A stretch of DNA of 13,568 bases from an uncultured Chromatiaceae bacterium (GCA_946482325.1 CAMLRA010000110.1:1-13568), one strand, 5' to 3'. Counted from the first letter of the stretch, positions 1 through 8,962 are shown. Notes: generated from the letters alone by a model not told the origin. Program-made: numbers and translations.

Positions 1-427
1 TCGATAAGAAGCGGCCGTACATGCCACTGCGGTATGGTTCACGCAGGAACAACGTACAAATCTCCGACACGCCGGTATAGTCGTTGCACATGGTCAGCAC
101 TTCAACCGGGTTGTAGACGTTCAGCTCGTTGCTGTGATGCACCACAGTGCTTTTATGAAAGTGGTACAGAGGTGTGGTCAAACCGACCGAAGCTTCGATA
201 CCAGAGGTTCCCAGGATCTCACCGGTTTCGGTGTCTTCCAGCACAAAGAGATAACCCTGATTGCCGGGCTGCTCGGTATCGATACCAAAGCTATGCTCGG
301 AGTGGGCGATTTTTTGTTTCAGTTTTTGCTCGTTGACCGGCAGCGAAGTAAAACCGGCACCGGATTCGATGGCGATTTGCATCAGCGCCGGATAATCGGC
401 TTGGGTGATAGGGCGGATCAATAACAT
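1..427 (-). CDS. astA: Arginine N-succinyltransferase, N-terminal part (cut by window edge)
   Basis: Transfers succinyl from succinyl-CoA to the alpha-amino group of arginine, the first step of the ammonia-producing AST catabolic pathway in the cytoplasm. The 142 codons present begin MLLIRPITQADYPALMQIA and contain stretches I recognise from enteric AstA: GYLFVLEDTETGEI, the central ELNVYN block, and CNDYTG...SEICTLFL. The family is about 340 residues long, so roughly the last 200 lie outside the window. The ATG at 427 is preceded by AGGA with a 7-nt gap. It follows astC on the same strand after 53 bp, which matches the usual astC-astA order, so it is probably co-transcribed and followed by astD/astB beyond the edge. 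The identification is from remembered family sequence; the pathway role is established for the family. Confidence 0.95.
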   Translation of the reverse strand, partial: MLLIRPITQADYPALMQIAIESGAGFTSLPVNEQKLKQKIAHSEHSFGIDTEQPGNQGYLFVLEDTETGEILGTSGIEASVGLTTPLYHFHKSTVVHHSNELNVYNPVEVLTMCNDYTGVSEICTLFLREPYRSGMYGRFLS

Positions 428-445
428 GTTGAAATCCTGGCAAAG

Positions 446-464
446 GCCGGCGCCAGGCACCGGC
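446..464 (-). other. Intercistronic hairpin between astC and astA
   Basis: GCCGGCGC (446-453) and GCACCGGC (457-464) form an 8-bp GC-rich stem with one G-U pair and a 3-nt loop. It lies in the 53-bp gap of the ast message, just before the astA ribosome binding site. There is no U-run after it, so it is not a standard terminator. It could stabilise the upstream astC message or tune astC/astA ratios; that is inference. Confidence 0.5.
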
Positions 465-480
465 TTGTCAAAGTCACAGA

Positions 481-2323
<1,843 letters not shown>

Positions 2324-2410
2324 AGTCGTAGCTACGGTAGCTGTGGTGAGGCAACAACAAAATGCGCTCAGCCACCGGTAGCCGCAAATGTCCGACCAGT
2401 TGTCTGAAAT

Positions 2411-2440
2411 TTTACTACAGGGTCTGAACAGCGGTAGAAT
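2411..2440 (+). promoter_or_regulatory. Candidate sigma-70 promoter for maeA
   Basis: TTTACT (2411-2416) and TAGAAT (2435-2440) are separated by 18 bp and lie 43 bp before the maeA start. The -10 matches the consensus at five of six positions, the -35 at four. The rest of the 159-bp spacer holds a small dyad, AGCTAC-G-GTAGCT (2330-2342), right after the regulator stop codon. It has no U-tract, so it is not a convincing terminator. Confidence 0.4.
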
Positions 2441-2482
2441 CCGCCCACTTTTCGCCAGATGGCCGCTATTTCCGGGAATATT

Positions 2483-4174
2483 ATGAGTCAAGCAGATAAC
2501 ACCCCTTTGTACACCCACTATGCCGGCCCGGCACTGCTGGAAACGCCGTTGCTGAATAAGGGCAGTGCATTTAGCCGCGAAGAGCGCGCTGCATTTAACT
2601 TAACCGGCCTGTTGCCACCGCGTTATGAAACCATTGAAGAGCAGGCCGCCCGTGCTTATATGCAGTATTCGTCGTTTGAAGAGCCGATCAACAAACACAT
2701 CTATCTGCGGGTGGTGCAGGACAATAATGAAACTTTATTTCACCGCCTGCTGCAAAATCATCTCGAAGAAATGCTGCCCATTATCTACACACCAACGGTT
2801 GGTGATGCCTGCGAACGCTTCTCTGACATTTACCGCAGTGCCCGTGGTTTGTTTATTTCGTACAGCGACCGCGACCAGTTAGACGATGTGCTGCGTAGCG
2901 CGACCAAAAAGAAGGTCAAAGTAATTGTTGTGACCGATGGCGAACGTGTACTGGGCCTTGGCGACCAGGGCATCGGTGGCATGGGCATTTCGATTGGTAA
3001 GTTGTCGCTGTATACCGCCTGTGGCGGTATCAGTCCGGCTTATACCTTGCCGGTCTGCCTCGATGTAGGCACCAACAACGAAAAACTGCTGAACGACCCG
3101 TTTTATATGGGCAACCGCCATCGTCGCATCAGCGGCGACGACTACTATGAGTTCGTCGACAAATTTATCAAAGCCGTCAAACGCCGCTGGCCGGAAGCCA
3201 TGGTGCAGTTTGAAGATTTCGCCCAGCCAAACGCCATGCCGCTGCTGAAACGTTACCGTGACCAGATTTGTTGTTTCAACGACGATATTCAGGGCACGGC
3301 AGCTGTCACCGTCGGGACTTTATTGGCGGCTTGTCGTTCAAAAGGCGTGAAACTGTCTGATCAAAAAGTAGTGTTTGTTGGTGCAGGTTCAGCCGGTTGT
3401 GGTATTGCCGAGCAAGTCATCAGCCAAATGATCAGCGAAGGCATTGATGACACAACGGCACGCGGCCAGGTGTTTATGGTCGACCGTCATGGTTTACTGA
3501 CCGAAGGCATGGAGGATTTACGCGACTTCCAGCAGGCGTTAGTGCAAACCAAAGCCGCCATCAGCCACTGGTCTTTCAGCGGCGATTATGCCTCACTGCG
3601 TGACGTGATGAACTGCGCAAAACCGGACATTTTGATTGGTGTCTCAGGCGTTGCCGGGCTCTTCACAGAAGCTGTGGTCAAAGCGATGAAAAAACACTGC
3701 GCGCTGCCCATCATTATGCCGCTCAGTAACCCCATCAAGCAGATTGAAGCCCGGCCGGAAAAAATTATTGAATGGACTGACGGTGAGGTCATTATCGCGA
3801 CCGGCAGCCCGTTTAAACCGATTGAATACAAAGGCAAAACCTATCCGGTTGCGCAGTGTAACAACAGCTATATCTTCCCTGGTATCGGCCTTGGCGTGCT
3901 GGCTTGTAAAGCCCGCCATATCAGTGACGAGATGCTGCGGGTCGCCAGTGAAACACTGGCTGCTGCGTCACCGCTGGCCAATACAGGCGAGGGCGGAATT
4001 CTGCCACCGCTGACACAATTGTCTGATTTATCTAAAGAAATTGCCTTTGCTGTGGCAAAAATGGCGATGACACAAGGCCATGCTTTAGAAATGGATGATG
4101 AGCGCCTGCTGCGCAAAATCAACAGCAATTTCTGGAAACCAGAATACCGGCTGTATAAACGCGTCAGTAGCTGA
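2483..4174 (+). CDS. maeA: NAD-dependent malic enzyme (oxaloacetate-decarboxylating)
   Basis: Oxidatively decarboxylates L-malate to pyruvate and CO2 with NAD+ and a divalent metal, linking the TCA cycle to pyruvate. The 563-aa product matches the SfcA/MaeA length (about 565). Visible landmarks: the [12 protein letters not shown] block with the catalytic tyrosine (Y102), the catalytic lysine K173 in [13 protein letters not shown], metal ligands E244/D245 in VQFEDF and D268 in [10 protein letters not shown], and the nucleotide-binding GAGSAGCG (300-307). Offsets from the human ME2 residues are constant, so the active site appears intact. The ATG at 2483 ([16 protein letters not shown]) was chosen because it has GGGAA just upstream and gives the family length; an in-frame ATG at 2459 has no ribosome binding site. 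It stands as a single gene with its own terminator. Preference for NAD over NADP is family-based. Confidence 0.96.
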   Translation: MSQADNTPLYTHYAGPALLETPLLNKGSAFSREERAAFNLTGLLPPRYETIEEQAARAYMQYSSFEEPINKHIYLRVVQDNNETLFHRLLQNHLEEMLPIIYTPTVGDACERFSDIYRSARGLFISYSDRDQLDDVLRSATKKKVKVIVVTDGERVLGLGDQGIGGMGISIGKLSLYTACGGISPAYTLPVCLDVGTNNEKLLNDPFYMGNRHRRISGDDYYEFVDKFIKAVKRRWPEAMVQFEDFAQPNAMPLLKRYRDQICCFNDDIQGTAAVTVGTLLAACRSKGVKLSDQKVVFVGAGSAGCGIAEQVISQMISEGIDDTTARGQVFMVDRHGLLTEGMEDLRDFQQALVQTKAAISHWSFSGDYASLRDVMNCAKPDILIGVSGVAGLFTEAVVKAMKKHCALPIIMPLSNPIKQIEARPEKIIEWTDGEVIIATGSPFKPIEYKGKTYPVAQCNNSYIFPGIGLGVLACKARHISDEMLRVASETLAAASPLANTGEGGILPPLTQLSDLSKEIAFAVAKMAMTQGHALEMDDERLLRKINSNFWKPEYRLYKRVSS

Positions 4175-4183
4175 TCAACCTCA

Positions 4184-4231
4184 TCCGGCGAAATCTCCTG
4201 GAGTATTTCGCCGGAACTTTTCTGTTTTTTT
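4184..4231 (+). terminator. Rho-independent terminator of maeA
   Basis: An 11-bp perfect stem, TCCGGCGAAAT (4184-4194) with ATTTCGCCGGA (4205-4215), has a 10-nt loop. It is followed by AACTTTTCTG and a run of seven T residues ending at 4231. It begins 10 bp after the maeA stop codon. Confidence 0.93.
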
Positions 4232-4308
4232 CTTGGTGATTCCCCAACTTTTTGCAACAGCACGACGACCAACTGGCATCAACATTCTGTGAAGAGCCCG
4301 AGGTCAAC

Positions 4309-4926
4309 ATGCAAACTAAGATTCAACACCAAATTCCAACCCACCATTTTCACCGTTTCACTTTCGCGATGTTGCTGCTCAGCAGCTGCAGCTTCGCCTT
4401 GGCTTCCCAGCAGGTCACAACCGAGCGGTCTCTGGCAACCAGCCACAAACTACAGGTATTAAAAGACTGTAAACTGCAGTCCGAACGCGTCCTGACACCG
4501 GCAGAACTGAGCGCCTGGCAAGACCTAAAAAAAGCCGAACTGAAGATGGACCAACTGCAAATCCCAATGGATCAGATGAGCAAAGCACTGCAACCACATC
4601 AGGATAAAATGGAGCAACTGAGCGCGGAGTTGGAGCAACAAAGCAAAAGTCACCGCATACCGGATGATGAACTGCTGGAGCAAACCCGTATGACAGCGGA
4701 AAGAATCGAAGATATTACTGACAGCTATCAGGGTGATATCGACGCGATCAGCAGTTACGGTGACCACATCAGCCAGGTCGCCAAAGTGTTTGAACAACAA
4801 GTCACAGCGCAATTACCAGCGGGCAGCTACGACCAGCTGCGGGTGGTGGCGCCGGGCGATAAACTGGCAGCCGATTGCAACAGCGGGATGTTTTTCAGCA
4901 AATCGCTGCGATTTAATAAAAGCTGA
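4309..4926 (+). CDS. Exported hypothetical protein, helix-rich, two cysteines in the mature part
   Basis: I do not recognise a family for this 205-aa protein. The ATG at 4309 has GAGG five bases upstream, so I prefer it over the more upstream in-frame ATG at 4252. Residues 1-32 look like a signal peptide: a His/Lys-rich start, a hydrophobic core around 17-31 and an ALA cleavage motif before S33. The stretch L24-S-S-C27 also fits a lipobox, so a lipoprotein fate is possible. From about 62 to 165 the chain is rich in Glu, Gln, Lys, Leu and Met with heptad-like spacing, suggesting long helices or a coiled coil. Cys54 and Cys190 bracket this part and could form a disulfide in the periplasm. It lies alone between the maeA terminator and a DUF1543 gene on the same strand. 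A real gene is likely; the function is unknown. Confidence 0.75.
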   Translation: MQTKIQHQIPTHHFHRFTFAMLLLSSCSFALASQQVTTERSLATSHKLQVLKDCKLQSERVLTPAELSAWQDLKKAELKMDQLQIPMDQMSKALQPHQDKMEQLSAELEQQSKSHRIPDDELLEQTRMTAERIEDITDSYQGDIDAISSYGDHISQVAKVFEQQVTAQLPAGSYDQLRVVAPGDKLAADCNSGMFFSKSLRFNKS

Positions 4927-4975
4927 GGTACAACCCACACAGTGGAATATTTCCGGCGCATATAACTGTTGACGA

Positions 4976-5003
4976 GCGGCCAGGTTTCCTTAAGCTTGGC
5001 CGC
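4976..5003. other. Hairpin-forming inverted repeat upstream of the DUF1543 gene
   Basis: GCGGCCAGG (4976-4984) and CTTGGCCGC (4995-5003) form a 9-bp arm pair with one G-U pair and a 10-nt loop, 25 bp before the DUF1543 start. No T-run follows on either strand, so it is more likely a 5'-leader structure or operator than a terminator. A TATAAC box just before it (4961-4966) could be a -10 element. Confidence 0.4.
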
Positions 5004-5028
5004 ACGCAAACTGTGCAGGAACAAGCGG

Positions 5029-5520
5029 ATGTTATTTATTGTGATGCTGGGGGGCAAACACCCGGCCGCCAAAATTGAACTACATGATGTGGTCTTTGCC
5101 TTCGGCCAGCAGCTCAGCGACTGTTATGAACAGCTCAGACAACAATGGTTTGGCGCAGCCAAAGGCCTGCATATCGACTCCTGGTGGCAAGTGCAGGGTG
5201 TCGATGGTTATCAGCTGCATTTTACCGATGTGGCACCCAAAGCCGGTGAACCCAGGCTGTATTTCATTAACCTCGGTGGTTATTTACCGGGCAGTTTTGG
5301 CGAGGATCATCAGTATCTACTGGTGGTGGCTGAAACCCCGGCACAAGCAAAACAGCTTGGCAAACAGCGGCTGCCAAAGTCGTGGGACAAGCCACACACA
5401 GATAATTTGTATGATGTCGACGATTGTATCGCCATCGATGTGGTTGAAGGTCGTTTCGTCCGGCTGGTACCAGGTGCTTATGCTGCCTCACAACAGGGGA
5501 GTGATTATATTTTGCTGTGA
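5029..5520 (+). CDS. DUF1543 family protein
   Basis: A cytosolic-looking protein of 163 aa with no signal peptide. The opening MLFIVMLGGK...ELHDVVFAFG is what I associate with DUF1543 proteins, whose biochemical role is not known to me. The sequence has an internal duplication. The first half (LGGKHP, ELHD at 17-20, then LHIDSWWQVQGVDGY around 47-61) is echoed in the second half (LGGYLP at 82-87, DHQYLLVVAETP, then PHTDNLYDVDDCIAI around 122-136). The ATG at 5029 has AGGA eight bases upstream and gives the family start; a longer in-frame ATG at 4969 would run through the hairpin. It lies 102 bp after the hypothetical gene and 119 bp before the copper receptor, all rightward, but a shared transcript is not shown. 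Confidence 0.85.
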   Translation: MLFIVMLGGKHPAAKIELHDVVFAFGQQLSDCYEQLRQQWFGAAKGLHIDSWWQVQGVDGYQLHFTDVAPKAGEPRLYFINLGGYLPGSFGEDHQYLLVVAETPAQAKQLGKQRLPKSWDKPHTDNLYDVDDCIAIDVVEGRFVRLVPGAYAASQQGSDYILL

Positions 5521-5639
5521 ATTTGCAACAGCATAACTGGCACCAGCAACAACGGCTGCGACAATTTGCCACATAGGGGCATCAGGAACTTTTCCGTAAA
5601 ATCAGGCACATGCATTACTAATCTTCAAAGGTGTGTGTT

Positions 5640-7721
5640 GTGCCACTACAAACCCCAAATATTCCATCACATAAGTTTTCCCGTCTGACGCTGGCGCTCG
5701 GCCTGCTGTGCCTGCCAGGTTACGCGCTGGCAAATACTGCGGCCGATGCTAAGGCAGCAAAAAAAGCCGAAGCAGACATTGAGCGGGTTCAGGTTACCGG
5801 CGTGGTGCTGAATGGTCCTGGTCAGCTGGTGATGGACCCCAAAGCGCCGCGTCAGCCATTGCCGGCACACGATGGTGCTGACTATCTGAAAACCATTCCG
5901 GGTTTTTCCGTCACCCGTAAAGGCGGCGCTGATGGCGACGCAGTGTTCCGTGGCATGGCGGGCTCCCGGCTTGGCATTCTGGTTGATGGTGAGAATATCT
6001 TAGGCGGCTGCAACGCCAGAATGGATGCGCCAACAGCGTACATCTACCCGGAATTGCATGATTCTATGACCGTGATAAAAGGTCCGCAATCAGTCGCACA
6101 TGGCGCAGGGCATTCTGCTGCCGTCATTTTGTTTGAGCGTAATGTCGCCCCTTTTGCACAAGCCGGATTGCGAGCCCACAGCAGCCTGACCAGCGCCAGT
6201 TTTGGCCGCCATGATGAACTGGCTGATTTACAGTTTGGCCAGAACAATGGCTATGTGTTATTCAGCGGCAGTAACTCAGCTGCTGATGACTATCAGGACG
6301 GCGAGGGTAATGCTATCCACTCCCGGTATCAGCGTTACAGCGGCAACATCTCAGTCGGTTGGACGCCGGATGTCGATACCAAAGTGGAGCTGTCCGGCAC
6401 ACGCAGTGACGGCGAAGCTGCTTATGCCGACCGCGGCATGGATGGCACCCGTTTCCGCCGCGATAGCCTGAATCTGCGCATTGAAAAAACCAATATCACC
6501 CCCTGGTTAGAACAGGTGAAATTTCACTGGTTCGATAACGAAGTCGACCATTTAATGGACGACCAGCAACTCCGTAAACCCGGCATGATGGGATATGCCA
6601 ATTTACTGCGCAATACCGAAGGTGGCCGTCTCAGTGCCGTGTTTACGCCGTCAATGAGCTACAAGCTGACGTTGGGCGCAGACCAACAGGACAGCGGTCA
6701 TCGTTCACGCTCGGCACCTGCCTCTGGTATTTACAGCGTTTTACTCGATGATGCCGAGATCTCTCAGGCCGGCGTATTCGCAGAATGGCGTGATCAGCTA
6801 GCGCAATTTGATACTGTGGTAGTCGGCTTTCGGCTCGACCATTGGCAAGCTACAGACCAGCGGTTGAAAATCGCCGGCATGATGAGCGCCATGCCAAACC
6901 CAACAGCAGGACAACAACGCGACGACAAGCTACACAGCGGTTTTGCCCGTTATGAACATCAATTCAGTAGCATTCCAGCCAGCTGGTACATCGGCGTTGG
7001 CAGCACAGCCCGTTTCCCGGATTATTGGGAATTGATCGCCAAAGAGGGCATCAAATCAAAAAGTGCTTTTCAGGAAATCGCCCCGGAACAAACCACACAG
7101 CTCGATTTAGGCTATTTGTTTAAAAATGCCGACACTGAGTGGTCAGCTTCGGCATTTTACAATGAGATCAGTGACTATATCCTGGTTGATTACAGCAACA
7201 TGATGAAATCAAATGGTTTTGTCAGAAATATCGACGCCAGCAGCTACGGCGCCGAGTTCGGCGTGCAGCAAAAATTCTCCCATCACTGGCAAGCTGATGC
7301 GACATTGGCATATACCCGTGGCAACAACAACACAGACGGCACGGCATTGCCGCAGATTTCGCCACTTGAAATCAAACTGGGCCTGAGCTACGCCAGGGAT
7401 AATTGGTCAGTAGGTTCTTTACTGCGCGTTGTTGGGCCACAAAGCCACTTTGACCGGAACAAAGGCAGTATTGTCGGGAAGGATTTAGGCGCAACGTCAG
7501 GCTTCTCAGTTCTCTCTGTAAACGCCAGTTGGCAGCCGGAACAGAGCTTATTATTTACCGCAGGCGTCGACAATTTATTCGACCGCACTTATGCCGAATT
7601 TGTCAGCCGCGCTGGTGGCAACGGTATGGGAGGGGGCATTCCGGGATATGTCCAGACCTTACGCGTCAATGAGCCTGGGCGGACCGTCTGGTTAAAAGCC
7701 CAATGGAACTTCATTGGCTGA
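5640..7721 (+). CDS. TonB-dependent copper receptor, OprC/NosA type
   Basis: A 22-strand outer-membrane barrel receptor energised by TonB-ExbB-ExbD. The GTG at 5640 is preferred because AAAGG lies 8 bases upstream; a GTG at 5631 (three residues longer) lacks a ribosome binding site. Counting from 5640 (693 aa): signal peptide about 1-31 ending YALA, TonB-box-like ERVQVTG near 48-54, and a plug domain about 60-170 with VFRGMAGSRLGILVDG and MTVIKGPQSV. The barrel follows and ends in LFDRTYAEF and a short WLKAQWNFIG tail. The block GGCNARMDAPTAY carries CxxxM (C124, M128), and HLM at 304-306 gives HxM. In Pseudomonas OprC, copper is bound by C143, M147, H323 and M325; the Cys-to-His distance of 180 residues is the same here. 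Copper specificity is therefore well supported by motif, though inferred. No clear copper-regulator operator was seen upstream. Confidence 0.93.
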   Translation: MPLQTPNIPSHKFSRLTLALGLLCLPGYALANTAADAKAAKKAEADIERVQVTGVVLNGPGQLVMDPKAPRQPLPAHDGADYLKTIPGFSVTRKGGADGDAVFRGMAGSRLGILVDGENILGGCNARMDAPTAYIYPELHDSMTVIKGPQSVAHGAGHSAAVILFERNVAPFAQAGLRAHSSLTSASFGRHDELADLQFGQNNGYVLFSGSNSAADDYQDGEGNAIHSRYQRYSGNISVGWTPDVDTKVELSGTRSDGEAAYADRGMDGTRFRRDSLNLRIEKTNITPWLEQVKFHWFDNEVDHLMDDQQLRKPGMMGYANLLRNTEGGRLSAVFTPSMSYKLTLGADQQDSGHRSRSAPASGIYSVLLDDAEISQAGVFAEWRDQLAQFDTVVVGFRLDHWQATDQRLKIAGMMSAMPNPTAGQQRDDKLHSGFARYEHQFSSIPASWYIGVGSTARFPDYWELIAKEGIKSKSAFQEIAPEQTTQLDLGYLFKNADTEWSASAFYNEISDYILVDYSNMMKSNGFVRNIDASSYGAEFGVQQKFSHHWQADATLAYTRGNNNTDGTALPQISPLEIKLGLSYARDNWSVGSLLRVVGPQSHFDRNKGSIVGKDLGATSGFSVLSVNASWQPEQSLLFTAGVDNLFDRTYAEFVSRAGGNGMGGGIPGYVQTLRVNEPGRTVWLKAQWNFIG

Positions 7722-7724
7722 GCC

Positions 7725-7971
7725 TTGACGCTTTTGTGGGAAAGACGGCTACAATCCGGTGTGTGTGCCTGGCAAAGACCTCAGGTTCATAGCCCGGTAG
7801 ATCTTTGTAGCCGTACAACTCATAAACGGCCAGTGGCTAAAGACGATAACCAGGCAGGTCAGGGCAGTGCGAACTGCCCACCGACCGCGGCGAACTCTAT
7901 GACACTGCACTGGCGGTCTTTGATCTGCTGCGGTTATAGTGGTTCAAAGCTTATGGTTCACAGGAAACAGC
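7725..7971 (+). other. Unexplained structured intergenic region, possible ncRNA or long 5' leader
   Basis: No coding signal is seen in this 247-bp stretch. A TTGACG (7725-7730) and TACAAT (7750-7755) pair, 19 bp apart, could be a promoter. Downstream complementary segments are dense: ACGGCTACAA 7745-7754 with TTGTAGCCGT 7805-7814; TGCCTGG 7766-7772 with CCAGGCA 7850-7856; CAAAGACC 7773-7780 with GGTCTTTG 7915-7922; GCCAGTG 7829-7835 with CACTGGC 7908-7914. A perfect 7-bp hairpin with a GCGA (GNRA) tetraloop lies at 7862-7879, flanked by GGTC/GACC. Some helices exclude each other, which would allow alternative folds. It does not match any RNA family I can recall, and no U-tract terminator is visible. 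It could be a leader of the SRAP gene or a separate RNA. Confidence 0.35.
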
Positions 7972-8676
7972 ATGTGTGGGCGTCTGAATGTCACTGATAA
8001 TCCATTGTTGATCGAATTACTGGAACAACTTGGCATTCAGTTGTTTCCTACGCACCCTGAGCAATTGCGTCTGGACCTGCCCATCAGAACCGGACGTTTT
8101 ATCCGAGCCACCAATCTGGTTACTATCGTGTTGCAACAAGACGGTCAGCGCCGGTTGCAAGACGCCGTCTGGTGGTTGTTGCTGGAACCCACGGAACAAG
8201 GATTTAAACCTGGCCCATATACCAGTTTTAATACCAGATCGGACAAACTGCATGTGCGTGGCAGCGCCGGATTTCAGCCATTTCGCCAACAACGCTGCAT
8301 CATCCCGGCCAGTGGCTTTGGCGAAACAGAAATCAACCAAGGCGTCAGCCGCTACACCGACTTTATTGGGCAACGCGCCTTGGCTTTTGCCGGCCTGTAC
8401 CGCACCTGGTTAAATAAAAGCACCGGCGAACTCATATATTCCTGTTCAATTATCACCTTAACGCCACACCCAAAACTGATACCATTTCATAGCAAAGCAA
8501 TGCCAATGATGCTGCCACCAGGCGCTTTTGATGCATGGCTTGATCCGAACAGCAGTATTAACGAATTCGATTGCTTGTTGCAGCCAAGAATCTATACAGG
8601 GCTACAGGCGATTCCAATCAATAAACCAAGCTTGTATCAACCAATCGCAGAAGCGATTGAAATAGAGCCAGATTAG
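7972..8676 (+). CDS. SOS response-associated peptidase (SRAP/YedK) family protein
   Basis: SRAP proteins cover abasic sites in single-stranded DNA: the amino group and thiol of Cys2 form a stable thiazolidine link to the opened sugar, shielding the lesion. This 234-aa protein starts MCGRL, so Cys2 is exposed after Met removal. The other family residues are present: N87 in FNTRSDKL, E118 in IPASGFGETE, and H173 in PFHSKAMPMML, matching YedK N75, E105 and H160. The ATG at 7972 follows AGGAAACAGC, an excellent ribosome binding site, and is forced by the need for Cys2. The body (VWWLLLEP, then TSFNTRSDKL) is typical of a divergent subfamily rather than the E. coli type. No LexA-type CTG-N10-CAG box was found upstream, so SOS control is not supported. 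It is convergent with nhaP2. Confidence 0.93.
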   Translation: MCGRLNVTDNPLLIELLEQLGIQLFPTHPEQLRLDLPIRTGRFIRATNLVTIVLQQDGQRRLQDAVWWLLLEPTEQGFKPGPYTSFNTRSDKLHVRGSAGFQPFRQQRCIIPASGFGETEINQGVSRYTDFIGQRALAFAGLYRTWLNKSTGELIYSCSIITLTPHPKLIPFHSKAMPMMLPPGAFDAWLDPNSSINEFDCLLQPRIYTGLQAIPINKPSLYQPIAEAIEIEPD

Positions 8677-8750
8677 ACTTGTAGTGCAAAGTACACGTCA
8701 TTAAGTGTTGCTGGCAGAATAGTTGAGTTTTGAGGTTAGAAACTGCAAGA

Positions 8751-8838
8751 GATTAGCGGGAGTGTTCGCGGCCTTGGTGCTGACGTTAAACCTGGCGAGT
8801 ACACCAAGCCAGAGTGATGCGGTCACTCCCGCATAATC
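8751..8838. repeat. 88-bp imperfect inverted repeat (REP-, attC- or MITE-like stem)
   Basis: The outer arms GATTA-GCGGGAGTG (8751-8764) and CACTCCCGC-A-TAATC (8824-8838) pair over 14 bp with a single bulged A (8833). After an asymmetric internal loop, inner arms GG-C-CTTGGTG (8770-8779) and CACCAAG-CC (8802-8810) pair over 9 bp with one bulged C, leaving a 22-nt apical loop. It lies between convergent genes and lacks T-runs, so it is not an ordinary terminator. It resembles an extragenic palindromic element or a folded recombination site. No flanking target-site duplication or RYYYAAC/GTTRRRY pair at the edges was seen. Confidence 0.55.
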
Positions 8839-8846
8839 CGATTTAA

Positions 8847-8941
8847 CATAATATACATTATGGGATATTTAGTATATTTAGTAAGTACATGAAAATTATC
8901 ATGAATAACTTTTCTAAAGCACCACTTACAGATACCTGTAA
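8847..8941. repeat. Cluster of three 16-bp palindromes plus a 9-bp tandem repeat in AT-rich DNA
   Basis: CATAAT-ATAC-ATTATG (8847-8862), CATGA-AAATTA-TCATG (8888-8903) and TTACAG-ATAC-CTGTAA (8926-8941) are each 16 bp long. Their starts are 41 and 38 bp apart, near four helical turns. The first and third share the centre ATAC. Between the first two, TATTTAGTA is repeated twice in tandem (8866-8883). No gene start lies on either side, so these are not obvious promoter operators. AT-rich DNA makes short palindromes by chance, so function is uncertain. Confidence 0.4.
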
Positions 8942-8962
8942 AACACCGGTTATCAAGCCGGT
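8940..8962 (-). terminator. Weak terminator candidate for the leftward nhaP2 transcript
   Basis: Reading leftward, ACCGG (8962-8958) and CCGGT (8949-8945) can pair around an 8-nt loop, followed by G and TTTT (8943-8940). The stem overlaps the nhaP2 stop codon. It is short, and the nearby palindrome 8926-8941 could compete with or extend it. Confidence 0.3.

Noticed and set aside
2325..2395. Terminator after the Lrp-type gene, based on the dyad at 2330-2342 and a loose longer stem with 2380-2390
   Set aside because: The dyad has a one-base loop, the longer stem needs several mismatches, and no T-run follows.
3868..4272. 134-codon antisense frame over the end of maeA
   Set aside because: Antisense shadow of a strongly conserved gene, crossing its terminator; no ribosome binding site or family resemblance.
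7760..7880. Cobalamin riboswitch (GCCAGTGG and AGGCAGGTC fragments look like parts of its core on either strand)
   Set aside because: The B12-box order and spacing do not fit, the fragments are on mixed strands, and the downstream gene is an SRAP protein, not a cobalamin gene.
8751..8838. Integron attC site
   Set aside because: GTTAAAC fits GTTRRRY but lies in the apical loop, not at the stem edge, and no matching RYYYAAC or cassette array is present; kept only as one possible class for the repeat.
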